A stretch of 64,000 nt of DNA, from the NCBI GenBank assembly GCA_964647585.1, contig CAZYGG010000009.1:11136-75135 (forward strand), read 5' to 3'. Position 1 is the stretch's first letter. The number at the start of each line of letters is the position of its first letter. This document shows positions 8,406-16,200 of the stretch, in pieces. Origin of the DNA: CAJINA01 sp964647585 (GTDB lineage Bacteria; Desulfobacterota; Desulfobacteria; Desulfobacterales; CAJINA01). A model generated the notes under the pieces. It was not told the origin of the DNA, did not search any database, and saw only the letters and a program-made list of their open reading frames with translations. Both the position numbers and the translations under genes were made by a program.

Positions 8406-9105
8406 GCTCAACAACATCATGACCTATTACGGCAACATCCAGGCCCTCAAGGGGGTGAGCATCGACGTTTCCGCAGGTGAGGTGATCACCCTGATCGGGG
8501 CCAACGGCGCGGGTAAAACCACCACTCTCATGTCCATATCGGGTGTGGTGCCGCCCCGTTCCGGAGAAATATTTTTTGAAGATAAACCCATTCACAATCT
8601 GCCCGGAAACCAAATCGTGGCCATGGGCCTCAGCCAGGTCCCCGAGGGACGCCGCATATTCCCTTACCTGACTGTTTCGGAAAACCTGGATATGGGGGCT
8701 TTTCTGCGCACGGACAGTGACGGTATAAAAGCAGATATAGAGTACATCTTTGATCTTTTCCCGATCCTGGCTGAACGGCGCAACCAGGCCGGCGGTACGC
8801 TCAGCGGCGGCGAACAGCAGATGCTGGCCATCTCCCGGGCCCTGATGGCCAAACCCAGACTGCTGCTGCTGGATGAGCCATCCCTGGGGCTTGCCCCGCT
8901 GGTGGTAAAACAGATTTTCGACATCATCCGGAAAATCAACACCGAACAGAACACAACCATTTTCCTGGTTGAACAGAACGCCAATATGGCCCTGAAGATC
9001 GCAGACCGGGGCTATGTAATGGAAAATGGGAAAATCACCCTGACCGACACCGCCGCCAACCTGCTGGCCAATGACGATGTCCGGAAAGCCTACCTGGGGA
9101 TATAA
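8398..9105 (+). CDS. livF: Branched-chain amino acid ABC transporter ATPase LivF
   Basis: 235 residues; overlaps the end of livG by 8 bases, so translation is coupled. Walker A 'GANGAGKTTT', signature 'LSGGEQQMLAISRAL', Walker B 'LLLLDEPSLGLAP', H-loop 'VEQNA'. Last gene of the livKHMGF operon; convergent with the GTPase gene, with only 46 bases between and no clear terminator hairpin. Confidence 0.93.
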   Translation: MLKLNNIMTYYGNIQALKGVSIDVSAGEVITLIGANGAGKTTTLMSISGVVPPRSGEIFFEDKPIHNLPGNQIVAMGLSQVPEGRRIFPYLTVSENLDMGAFLRTDSDGIKADIEYIFDLFPILAERRNQAGGTLSGGEQQMLAISRALMAKPRLLLLDEPSLGLAPLVVKQIFDIIRKINTEQNTTIFLVEQNANMALKIADRGYVMENGKITLTDTAANLLANDDVRKAYLGI

Positions 9106-9151
9106 TCAAGGTCCTTTGAAGTAATTACCGCAACAGGGTGGGATTCAACGT

Positions 9152-10603
9152 TTATGCTTCGGGTTTACGCAGAAAAGCGGGCATCCGGGCATCCTGCTCC
9201 TCGCCGGCAAGGTCCTCATCGTACCGGATGGTTGCCAGTTCGTTAAGCGCTTCACGAATCTCTTTGGATCCTTTTTCGAAAACCCCCTGGGCCGCACGGT
9301 ACTCCTGCCGTACCTGCCGCAGGGAAAAATTCCCGCCGGTTTTCCGCATATAGCCGTAGACATAATCCTTAATGGCATACCAGCTGTCCCGCCGGGTCTG
9401 GTTTTCAATTGTGGTCAGGCTGTCAACTTCCGCCAGGCGTTTCTGGTTAAACCGTCGGGTAAACACCCGCCTGAAAACCGTCCCCCAGAAGAAAAGCACA
9501 AGCAACCCGACCCCAACCCCCCCTCCGATTAGGTAGTTTTGCTCAAACGCAGAAAGGATCGGGTTGGAAAATGAAAAGAGCGTTGCCCCGGCCCCGACCA
9601 GCAGGCTTATCAGGAAACCGATGGTAAAGAATTTAAAACGAAACCGGCGCAGCATACGACGATAGTTGGTGAGCGCCTCCAGAAGGTGGGCGAGCCTTTC
9701 GCTGTGTATCTCCACAAACGCGGCCAGGTTATCCAGACGATGCCGGGGCGCCTGCAAAATAGCCGCCTTCAGCTCTTCCCGTTGATTCTCCAGGTAGTGC
9801 AGGTAGCCGGCCTCCCCCTGGGCGACGTCACGGCCGGCCGCCCGCGGTGAATAGGTCAGGTGGATCATGGGAATATCTTTCCGGCCGGTCATCTGGGAAA
9901 GGTTCCAGCAAAGGGTGCCATAGACCCGCAACATGTCCGTCAGGGAAGCACATTCATCTATGCGGTTTAAAACATATAAAACCCGGTCTTCAAATGTTTT
10001 GGCCGGCAGGGTATCCCGCAGGCTGGTATGGGCCTCCCGGACTGTTCCGGCTTTGTGCGGGTCAAACAATACCAGAACCAGGTCGGCAATCTGGGCCAGG
10101 TCACCAATAACATCCTGGTAACTGTAGCCCCGATCTCTTTCCGTGATGCTGTCGAGCATTCCCGGGGTATCGATAATACTCAAGGTTCGCAGAAAAGGCG
10201 AATTAACCTTCTTAAGCTTAAAATGCGATATGAAGCGCTGGCCATGCTTTTTAAGAGACTCGAAAGGATATTCAGGATCGTTCAACAGGAACTTGCCATC
10301 GCGCTCTTCGGTTACCCGTCTGCGGCTGCCGTTATCCTGTTCGCTGTCATAGGTAATGATGGTAAAAGAGTCGTCGGTAGGCGCCTGCCCGGTTCCCTGG
10401 ATGTCGGCGTCCAGAAACTCATTGATCAGAGTGGATTTGCCTGAAGAGTAATTCCCCAGGACAAGCACCAGCGGCCGCCACTTAATGTTGGTTTCCAACG
10501 GCGTTTCGCTATATCCATAACGCATCGCTATCGGGGTCAGATAGTCCTCAACCAGAGAGAGCAGTTCGGTTCTGAGGGATCGAATATAATTTTCGCGATA
10601 CAT
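9152..10603 (-). CDS. Dynamin-like/EHD-type membrane GTPase
   Basis: 483 residues from the ATG at 10603, which has an AGGAG site 10 bases upstream; a longer reading frame upstream to 10762 lacks a site. G1 P-loop 'GNYSSGKSTLINEFL', a G2-like Thr in 'PTDDSFTII', G3 'IDTPGMLDS', G4 'NRID'. After the GTPase domain (about 30-270) come two hydrophobic segments near 340-362 and 380-400 ('FFTIGFLISLLVGAGATLF', 'GGGVGVGLLVLFFWGTVF'). This matches the dynamin-family bacterial GTPases that bind or remodel membranes. Substrate and partners unknown; it stands alone between livF and a flavodoxin. Confidence 0.8.
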   Translation of the reverse strand: MYRENYIRSLRTELLSLVEDYLTPIAMRYGYSETPLETNIKWRPLVLVLGNYSSGKSTLINEFLDADIQGTGQAPTDDSFTIITYDSEQDNGSRRRVTEERDGKFLLNDPEYPFESLKKHGQRFISHFKLKKVNSPFLRTLSIIDTPGMLDSITERDRGYSYQDVIGDLAQIADLVLVLFDPHKAGTVREAHTSLRDTLPAKTFEDRVLYVLNRIDECASLTDMLRVYGTLCWNLSQMTGRKDIPMIHLTYSPRAAGRDVAQGEAGYLHYLENQREELKAAILQAPRHRLDNLAAFVEIHSERLAHLLEALTNYRRMLRRFRFKFFTIGFLISLLVGAGATLFSFSNPILSAFEQNYLIGGGVGVGLLVLFFWGTVFRRVFTRRFNQKRLAEVDSLTTIENQTRRDSWYAIKDYVYGYMRKTGGNFSLRQVRQEYRAAQGVFEKGSKEIREALNELATIRYDEDLAGEEQDARMPAFLRKPEA

Positions 10604-10895
10604 GTTCACTAAACTCCTGTCCCGAACGACGCATGTGGTATCTGTATCAAAATTGGGCGCCGCGCCGGTGGCGCGCAGGCAGTGTGCAAACTGCCGACCG
10701 GGTAGCATTGCCGAACATGGTTGAACCAGATGACTATATGAAAATAGGGTGATAGGTGTCAAGCAGTACTGCCGAAAGGATCGCTAATACCTGAAAAACA
10801 GGAAAACCGGAAACGCATAGATATTGACAAATGCAGGGCCTTTGCTTAGTTTTCACCATCAATAAAAACCACAACGCAATCGATCGGAGACGGAT
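10604..10895. other. Divergent spacer
   Basis: Separates the GTPase (minus) and flavodoxin (plus) genes. A TTGACA at 10824-10829 is followed 17 bases later by TAGTTT (10847-10852), a weak candidate promoter for the flavodoxin gene. Nothing else seen. Confidence 0.35.
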
Positions 10896-11378
10896 ATGAA
10901 TGTGCTGGTTTTATATTTTTCAAAGGGCGGCAACACCCGCCGACTGGCCGAAGCCATTGCCGACGGTGCCCGCAGTGTTGACGGGACAACCGTTGTCCTG
11001 AAAAATACGGATGAAGTTTCAAAAGAAGATTTTCTGGCAGCTGACGGTATTATCGCCGGCTCGCCGGTCTATTTTGGTTCGATGGCAGCACCTCTGAAAG
11101 CTGTTTTCGACGAGTTTGTCGGTATCCGCAAAAAGATGGAGAACAAGGTCGGCGCTGCTTTCGCCACCTCGGGAGATCCCACCGGTGGTAAGGAAACCAC
11201 CATGCTGGCCATCATTCAGGCGTTTTTAATTTACGGAATGGTCATTGTGGGAGATCCCCTGTCAGCCACCGGCCATTATGGCACCGCCTGTGTCGGTGCC
11301 CCTGACGCCAAGGCAAGAGACAACGGTGTCAAACTCGGCCGGCGGGTTGCCGAGATGGCCCGGCGAATTACCGGATAG
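10896..11378 (+). CDS. Flavodoxin-family protein (WrbA-like)
   Basis: 160 residues. FMN phosphate loop 'SKGGNTRRLAEAI' at about 9-21, then 'GSPVYFGSMAAPLKAVFDEF' around 54-73 and 'SGDPTGGKETT' near 91-101, as in WrbA/flavodoxin-2 proteins. Likely an FMN electron carrier or NAD(P)H:quinone reductase-like protein in the cytosol. Preceded by CGGAG 7-8 bases upstream. Its TAG stop is part of a TAGAAGCTATCT motif (11376-11387) that recurs in the window. Confidence 0.85.
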   Translation: MNVLVLYFSKGGNTRRLAEAIADGARSVDGTTVVLKNTDEVSKEDFLAADGIIAGSPVYFGSMAAPLKAVFDEFVGIRKKMENKVGAAFATSGDPTGGKETTMLAIIQAFLIYGMVIVGDPLSATGHYGTACVGAPDAKARDNGVKLGRRVAEMARRITG

Positions 11379-11387
11379 AAGCTATCT
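11376..11387 (+). repeat. TAGAAGCTATCT motif overlapping a stop codon
   Basis: Identical to the outer 12 bases of the palindromic element at 1811-1953 (with the T that precedes it). The first three bases are the stop codon of the flavodoxin gene. Confidence 0.5.
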
Positions 11388-11427
11388 ACCACCCCATCAA
11401 AGGACCTGGTGATACGCACTTGAAACC

Positions 11428-12054
11428 ATGAATACCAACAAACCCGAAGTATATCGAACCCGGGCGGAAATCGCCCGCTTTTTCAACAGAAACGGACTGG
11501 TCTATCTGGAAAGGACCCGGATCGCCTGGCGGCCGCTGCTTTCCCTGGACCTGTCCCGGAGAGACTATTACCTCGAAAACCAGGACTATTTTGAGGAGAC
11601 CGGCCGCCGCTATGCCCGTTTGATCCAAAAGAGCTACATGGCGCCGGTCTATATCCGTAAAATTAATGCCAAGGTCGGCTATGGTGTGTTTGCCGGCTCT
11701 GAGCTTGCAAAGGACGCGTTTATCGGCGAGTATACCGGCGTCATCCAGGAAGCGGACGAGGGCGCCGGGCACGAGCTTGACGAAGGGGGTTTCGAGAGCG
11801 ACTATTCCTGGTATTACCTGGAAGAGATCAAGCAGGCCCCCACCCTTGAAATCAGCGGCCGCTTCGAGGGCAATGAGCTTCGCTATGTAAACCACAGCAA
11901 TGAACCGAATATCGATGTGGAACATATCCTGATAGACGGTTACTGGGTGCTCTTTTTTAAAACGGCCCGGAAAATAAGGGCGGATGAACAACTGCTGATT
12001 AGCTACGGGGATGCTTACTGGGAGGATGGCTACAGGGCTCTTAAATCCCTTTAG
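11428..12054 (+). CDS. SET-domain protein (putative protein lysine methyltransferase)
   Basis: 208 residues; SET domain about 70-200. Visible SET motifs in order: 'VGYGVFA' (SAM-binding GxG-like loop), 'GEYTG', 'LRYVNHSNEPN' (the RFxNHSCxPN motif with Cys replaced by Glu) and 'EQLLISYGDAYW' (the ExLxxDY motif with the Asp replaced by Ser before Tyr). There is no post-SET zinc cluster. SET enzymes methylate lysine side chains with SAM; they are mainly eukaryotic but scattered in bacteria. The target here is unknown. 49 bases after the flavodoxin gene; convergent with the lipoprotein gene. Confidence 0.85.
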   Translation: MNTNKPEVYRTRAEIARFFNRNGLVYLERTRIAWRPLLSLDLSRRDYYLENQDYFEETGRRYARLIQKSYMAPVYIRKINAKVGYGVFAGSELAKDAFIGEYTGVIQEADEGAGHELDEGGFESDYSWYYLEEIKQAPTLEISGRFEGNELRYVNHSNEPNIDVEHILIDGYWVLFFKTARKIRADEQLLISYGDAYWEDGYRALKSL

Positions 12055-12063
12055 AAGTCATCT
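12052..12063 (+). repeat. TAGAAGTCATCT motif containing both stop codons
   Basis: A variant of TAGAAGCTATCT. It supplies the TAG of the SET gene (12052-12054) and the TGA of the opposing lipoprotein gene (TCA at 12058-12060 on the plus strand). Confidence 0.45.
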
Positions 12064-12510
12064 TTTGATCAGTGTCAATCCGTCGGGTCCATATCCCTGC
12101 CCGGAATAGATCAGACTGCCCGTGCCCTCATCCTGACTGCAGGCCATCACCCGGCGGGCTCCTTTTTTACTTTTCAGATGGAGCGTGACCCCTTCTGAGA
12201 AATCACTGTGATCCCATCTCCCGGTGCTGATAAGAATCCCCCCGGCGGGCTCTCCGCCGGAAGGTCCCCCAATGGTCTTTTCGGAAAAAAGGCAGGTGCC
12301 GTCAGGATATAATCGGAGGGTGATAATGGCCTCATCCCCGGTTTCCGGCTGCATGACGGCTTCGTAGATTCCGGCCAGGCTGTTCAGGTAATCTGTCTCT
12401 TCAATTGTCCCGCTGGCCTTATCCATCTTTTCAAGCGGTACACAACCGCAGAACAGAAGTAAACTGAAAATAGCAGTAACTCTTGAGAAGATTTTCCAGG
12501 ACCTTGCCAA
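12058..12510 (-). CDS. Small lipoprotein, unknown function
   Basis: 150 residues from the TTG at 12510, chosen because GAGGGGG lies 5 bases upstream and because this start gives a short signal peptide 'MARSWKIFSRVTAIFSLLLF' followed by a lipobox-like CGC; longer starts bury the signal inside the protein and overlap pncB. After the acylated Cys, the mature part has beta-rich sequence with 'EAIITLRLYPDGTCLFSE' and 'ISTGRWDHSDFSEGVTLHL', which recalls small META/NlpE-type lipoprotein domains (copper-resistance-like), but the match is not firm. It follows pncB in the same direction by about 95 bases. Confidence 0.65.
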   Translation of the reverse strand: MARSWKIFSRVTAIFSLLLFCGCVPLEKMDKASGTIEETDYLNSLAGIYEAVMQPETGDEAIITLRLYPDGTCLFSEKTIGGPSGGEPAGGILISTGRWDHSDFSEGVTLHLKSKKGARRVMACSQDEGTGSLIYSGQGYGPDGLTLIKR

Positions 12511-12604
12511 CGTTACCCCCTCGTCAGGATCCGTGTCCGCGCATCCGGTTACCTGGGCGATTGTTTCATCCAATGATTCTTTATATTCAAAAACCCCTTT
12601 GAAA

Positions 12605-13948
12605 TCAATGAAAACCTTCCCGGTCACGCTGGAGTGAAGACAAACGGTCACTGATCTTTACAGGGTAGTGCGCCGGACGGCCAAAGGCCTTATACCGATC
12701 GTCCAGTGCGGCTAAATTGCGGCCACAACCGGACCGAATCGTATCCAGGGATGGATGCGGTTTCAAAAGCTGGCCGGCCCGCATAACCGGCCCCAGCAAG
12801 CCGACAGTCTCTGCCGGATGTTCATTGCGGGTACCAATAATATCCGCTACCGGGCGGCCATCGGACCGCAATCTCCTGAATACTTGCTTCCGGCCCGCCA
12901 GGGTTGTCTTGCCGGGGCTGAACTTCTTGACATTCCGTTCGCCGATTCTCGCCAGTTTGTAGACGATATCAAGAAAGGGGGCATCGGCGGAAACCCCCAC
13001 TCGGGTGCCCACACCGAACGCGTCAATCTGCGCTCCCGCCTTCATAAGCGCAGCGATCTTGTACTCGTCGAAACCACTGCTGGCGACTATCTTGACATCG
13101 GGAAACCCGGATCGGTCCAGGATTGCCCTGACCTGGCGGCTGCCGGCCGCCATGTCCCCGCTGTCCAGGCGTACCGCCTGCAGGGCATGCCCCTTTTCCC
13201 GGAGGAAACGGGCCACTTTTACCGCGTTTTCAGCGCCCCGGGTCAGGTCATAGGTATCAATGAGCAGCACCGTACTGTCCGGAAAAATACGCGCATAGGC
13301 CATGAAAGCATCCAGTTCACTCTCAAAGGCGGTGACAAAGCTATGCGCCATGGTGCCGCTTACCGGGATGCCCAGTGTTTTGCCGGCCAGTACGTTGCTG
13401 GTTCCCGCAAAACCCGCGATCCAGGTGCTGCGGGCCGCCTTCATGCCAGCATCCCGGGCCTGGGTGCGTCTTAATGAAAAATCCATGAGCGGCCTTCCCT
13501 GGGCGGCGTGTACACACCGGGCAGCCTTGGTGGCAATCATCGTCTGGAACCCGATCATGTTCAAAACGACGGTTTCGATAAGCTGGGCTTCAATGATGGG
13601 GGCGGTAATTTCCAGCAGAGGCTCGTCCGGGAAAAAGAGGGTGCCTTCGGCCATGGCCATGACGTCGCCGGTAAAGCGCAACCCGGCCAGCGCGGATAAA
13701 AAACCCGGTGAGAAATTACCGGTGTTCCGTAGATATTCGATATCCGTACCGCTAAAGCTGAAGTCGGCCAATATGTCGAGCACATCCGCGAGACCGGCTG
13801 AGACGAAAAAACCTCTTTTCCCCTCGCCGGCTCTTACCGACACAGAGAATGTAGCCGGTGCGGACAGGCCGTTTTCAAAGTAACCGGCCGCCATGGTGAG
13901 TTGGTAAAAGTCAGTGAATAGCGGGCTGACAGGAGAGCCTTTTCCCAT
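12605..13948 (-). CDS. pncB: Nicotinate phosphoribosyltransferase
   Basis: 447 residues from the ATG at 13948, preceded by GGAGG with a 4-base spacer. Converts nicotinate and PRPP to nicotinate mononucleotide (with ATP hydrolysis) in NAD salvage. Conserved NAPRTase segments: 'LFTDFYQLTMAAGYFENG' at the N-terminus, 'DFSLRRTQARDAGMKAARS' near 160-178, 'GTMAHSFVTAFESE' with the active-site His region, 'DTYDLTRGAENAVKVA', 'AVRLDSGDM' and 'GVGTRVGVS'. Lies directly after pncA (13-base gap), forming a two-step nicotinamide salvage operon. Confidence 0.93.
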   Translation of the reverse strand: MGKGSPVSPLFTDFYQLTMAAGYFENGLSAPATFSVSVRAGEGKRGFFVSAGLADVLDILADFSFSGTDIEYLRNTGNFSPGFLSALAGLRFTGDVMAMAEGTLFFPDEPLLEITAPIIEAQLIETVVLNMIGFQTMIATKAARCVHAAQGRPLMDFSLRRTQARDAGMKAARSTWIAGFAGTSNVLAGKTLGIPVSGTMAHSFVTAFESELDAFMAYARIFPDSTVLLIDTYDLTRGAENAVKVARFLREKGHALQAVRLDSGDMAAGSRQVRAILDRSGFPDVKIVASSGFDEYKIAALMKAGAQIDAFGVGTRVGVSADAPFLDIVYKLARIGERNVKKFSPGKTTLAGRKQVFRRLRSDGRPVADIIGTRNEHPAETVGLLGPVMRAGQLLKPHPSLDTIRSGCGRNLAALDDRYKAFGRPAHYPVKISDRLSSLQRDREGFH

Positions 13949-13961
13949 GGGTACCTCCGTT

Positions 13962-14483
13962 TCAGACCAGGACGGTGCCATACACCGCTTTCATCCGGCC
14001 CAGGGCCATCCGGTGCATGTCCGGATCAAAATCGGCCACCCCCTGCTCCGGCACAACCGTTTTGTAATCCCGGTTTGCCAGCCCCCCCACAGTATCCATC
14101 ACGCAGATGGACGTACAGACGCCGACAACGGTGACCGCCGACACACCTGAATCGGCGAGAATAACGCTTAGATCTGTTCCAAAAAAGCCGCTGTAGCGCT
14201 GCTTGGGAATGACGATTTCTCCATCCAGGGGCGTGAGATCAGCGACGATCCGGCTGCCCCAACTGCCGGCAATGCAATGCGGCGGGAACCTTTCAAATTC
14301 AGGGTCATCGGCAGGGTGGCTGTCCTGGAGATAGATCACCAGATCGCCCTGTTGCCGGGCAAAGTCGAGTTGTTTGCGGATAACCGGAACCGTGGCCGGC
14401 CCAGTCTCCCCGCAATACAACTTTCCCTGCGGATCTATAAAATCATTCAGCATGTCAACGATGAAAAGGGCTTTTTCCGGCAT
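13962..14483 (-). CDS. pncA: Nicotinamidase (isochorismatase-like cysteine hydrolase)
   Basis: 173 residues. Hydrolyses nicotinamide to nicotinate and ammonia. Catalytic triad visible: Asp in 'IVDMLNDF' (about 10), Lys in 'IPKQRYSGFFGTDL' (about 93), Cys in 'VVGVCTSICVMD' (about 122-126). Metal-site residues near 'DSHPADDPEFERFPPHC', as in PncA. Genetic linkage to pncB confirms the role. Preceded by a GAAAGG site. First gene of pncA-pncB-(lipoprotein). Confidence 0.9.
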   Translation of the reverse strand: MPEKALFIVDMLNDFIDPQGKLYCGETGPATVPVIRKQLDFARQQGDLVIYLQDSHPADDPEFERFPPHCIAGSWGSRIVADLTPLDGEIVIPKQRYSGFFGTDLSVILADSGVSAVTVVGVCTSICVMDTVGGLANRDYKTVVPEQGVADFDPDMHRMALGRMKAVYGTVLV

Positions 14484-14623
14484 CCTGGGCCTTTCGGGAT
14501 CATTATTTGGGGACGTTTCTAAAAAACATCTTTAAATTCAAATGGATATTAAACATTCACCCAATAGTAAGGCACAAACCGCCAAATTCAAGGTTGAAAT
14601 CGTAAACTCAGCCGGAAAGGATA

Positions 14624-14672
14624 GTAAAGAATCCTGGCCCTGAGGACCAGGTTTTTAAAGGCAGAATAAATT
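14624..14672 (+). repeat. Dispersed hairpin repeat, short copy
   Basis: Starts GTAAAGAATCCTGGCCC, pairs CCTGG (14633-14637) with CCAGG (14647-14651), then TTTTT. Related copies at 46623, 55048 and 55670. It could act as a terminator for anything reading in from the left, but no plus-strand gene ends here. Confidence 0.5.
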
Positions 14673-14699
14673 CCGGGCGACCCATGGGGGGTCACCCTA

Positions 14700-14781
14700 T
14701 AAATGAGCCAACTTCATATCGTGAAGTTCTATCAAATAAATAAATGAGCCAGCTTCATATCGTGAGGTTCTATAGAATAAA
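14700..14781 (+). repeat. Two tandem 41-bp repeats, each with a small hairpin, before the F0 operon
   Basis: Copies at 14700-14740 and 14741-14781, both starting TAAATGAGCC and differing at only a few bases. Copy 1 contains AACTTCA-TATCG-TGAAGTT, a 7-bp inverted repeat; copy 2 keeps the fold with G-U style changes. About 85 bases before the first F0 gene. Confidence 0.65.
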
Positions 14782-14865
14782 TAAAAGTTGCAATTTGCCG
14801 ACCGTGTGATACGTATTCAAAGATTTTCTCTCGGATGGTAAGGAATAGAAGCCTGAGCGGCGGCA

Positions 14866-15111
14866 ATGCTGTTTAACTATAAAAAAAACCGGGTTTGGGC
14901 AGAGAATCTTTCGATCGTTATGCAGCTGGGCCTGACCATGGTCGGCTGCATTGGTTTTTGTTTTTTCATTGGACTTTATATCGACCGCAGTTTGGGTACC
15001 AAAGGTATTTTTATCGTGATTTTCACTATCCTGGGGGTCCTTGGCGGGGGAAACGTCGCCTACCGTCAGATACTTGAAAACCTCGAAGAAAAAAAAGATA
15101 ATAGAGAGTAA
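14866..15111 (+). CDS. atpZ: AtpZ-type small membrane protein (F0 accessory)
   Basis: 81 residues with two membrane helices (about 17-40 and 48-68, the second Gly-rich 'FTILGVLGGGNVAYRQ'). Matches the AtpZ/AtpQ family (ATPase_gene1) found at the start of many atp operons, thought to act with AtpI in assembly or Mg2+/Ca2+ supply. The GC-rich leader 'gagcggcggca' gives only a weak ribosome site. First gene of the F0 operon; three bases separate it from the next gene. Confidence 0.75.
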   Translation: MLFNYKKNRVWAENLSIVMQLGLTMVGCIGFCFFIGLYIDRSLGTKGIFIVIFTILGVLGGGNVAYRQILENLEEKKDNRE

Positions 15112-15114
15112 CGC

Positions 15115-15507
15115 ATGTCCGCCGCTGTAAAAGCTACCCAGAAGAAATACGGTTCCCGAGCCATCGTGGCGGCAATCATCCTCGGCTTGCCTTTCATCAT
15201 CGGGGGTTATGCCCCTATCGGCAAAGGCCTGATTCTGGGTACGATTTTCAGCATTATCAATTTCATCCTGATCGGCGAAACCCTCCCATTAAAAATTGGA
15301 TCCGGTTCCGGGAGAAAGGTGTTTGCCCGCTCTCTGAGTTTAGTCGGCGTCCGATACGGCCTGCTGGCCATACCCATTATCAGTGCTATAAAGTTTGCTC
15401 AATTCGAGCTGGTCACGACCGTCATCGGCGTTTTTATGGTGCCAGTGATGATTATGGCGGACCATTCCATGAAACTCATTGTGTCGGCCCGGAAAAGACG
15501 GGCTTAA
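15115..15507 (+). CDS. atpI: AtpI/AtpR-type membrane protein of the F0 operon
   Basis: 130 residues, about four membrane helices ('RAIVAAIILGLPFIIGGYAPIGKGLILGT' region, 'FSIINFILIGETLPL', 'YGLLAIPIISAIKF', 'VTTVIGVFMVPVMIMA'). Position between atpZ and the a subunit identifies it as the AtpI/AtpR-like subunit; AtpI helps assemble c rings, AtpR serves in N-type ATPases. Sequence is divergent, so the exact class is uncertain. Confidence 0.7.
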   Translation: MSAAVKATQKKYGSRAIVAAIILGLPFIIGGYAPIGKGLILGTIFSIINFILIGETLPLKIGSGSGRKVFARSLSLVGVRYGLLAIPIISAIKFAQFELVTTVIGVFMVPVMIMADHSMKLIVSARKRRA

Positions 15508-15522
15508 GGGGTCAGTCCGGTT

Positions 15523-16197
15523 ATGCAAGATTTAGGTAAAATCCATCAACTGATTATCAACCTGCCGGGACACCAGGCCGCCATCAATCTTGAAGTCGTT
15601 TTGATGAGCTGGATTGTGTTTTTTATCCTGATTGTCTTCGGCTACCTGGCAGCCCGGAAAAGAGCCCTGGTCCCCCGGCCGATGCAGGTTCTGGGTGAAC
15701 TTCTTATCGATCAGTTGTACAGCCTCACTGAAGATGCACTGGACAAAGAGGGTGCCAAAAAATACGGCCCCCTGGTCTGTGCGCTGTTTCTATTTTTACT
15801 GATATCCAACTGGCTGGGAATTATTCCGCACCTTGAAGAGCCGACCAAGGACCTGAATACACCGTTGAGCCTGGGTCTCATGGGATTTGCCATTGCCCAT
15901 TATGCCGGCATCAGGTCAAAAGGGTTCAAGGCCTATGCCAAAGAGTACTTCCAGCCCATATTCTTTATGATGCCGCTCAACGTCATCGGGGAGCTGGCCA
16001 AAATCGTTTCCATTTCGTTCCGCCTGTTCGGCAACATCATGGGCGGCTCCATTATCATCCTGGTGGTATCGCATCTCACTTACAGTCTGGTTCTGCCGCC
16101 GTTTTTATTTGCTTTTTTCGGATTGTTTGTGGGAACCATCCAGGCATTTGTATTTACCATGCTCACGATAGTTTACATCTCAGTGCAGGTTAAATAG
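15523..16197 (+). CDS. atpB: F0 ATP synthase subunit a
   Basis: 224 residues. The stator ion channel next to the c ring. The essential Arg is R167 in 'SISFRLFGNIMGG', preceded by 'NVIGELAKIV', the conserved helix of subunit a. Five hydrophobic segments. Short for the family (E. coli 271 residues), as in other bacteria with compact a subunits. AAGGGG 12 bases upstream. Only 3 bases separate its stop from the four-hairpin c gene. Confidence 0.92.
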   Translation: MQDLGKIHQLIINLPGHQAAINLEVVLMSWIVFFILIVFGYLAARKRALVPRPMQVLGELLIDQLYSLTEDALDKEGAKKYGPLVCALFLFLLISNWLGIIPHLEEPTKDLNTPLSLGLMGFAIAHYAGIRSKGFKAYAKEYFQPIFFMMPLNVIGELAKIVSISFRLFGNIMGGSIIILVVSHLTYSLVLPPFLFAFFGLFVGTIQAFVFTMLTIVYISVQVK

Positions 16198-16200
16198 CGT

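Larger units (their letters stand above)
14484..14865. other. Leader region of the F0 operon with repeats and hairpins
   Basis: No gene. Holds in order: a CCTGG-N9-CCAGG hairpin followed by five T (14633-14656) that belongs to a dispersed repeat family, a GGGCGACCC/GGGTCACCC hairpin (about 14675-14697), and two 41-bp tandem repeats (14700-14781). No clear -35/-10 pair was recognised. Confidence 0.5.

Noticed and set aside
12755..13883. Several plus-strand open frames opposite pncB
   Set aside because: Overlap a well supported NAPRTase gene; products are composition shadows without motifs.
14633..14657. CCTGG hairpin plus T-run as a terminator
   Set aside because: No plus-strand gene ends upstream and the hairpin belongs to a dispersed repeat family, so a terminator role is not supported by context.
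14700..14781. Tandem repeats as a CRISPR array
   Set aside because: Only two adjacent copies without spacers, and no cas genes in the window.
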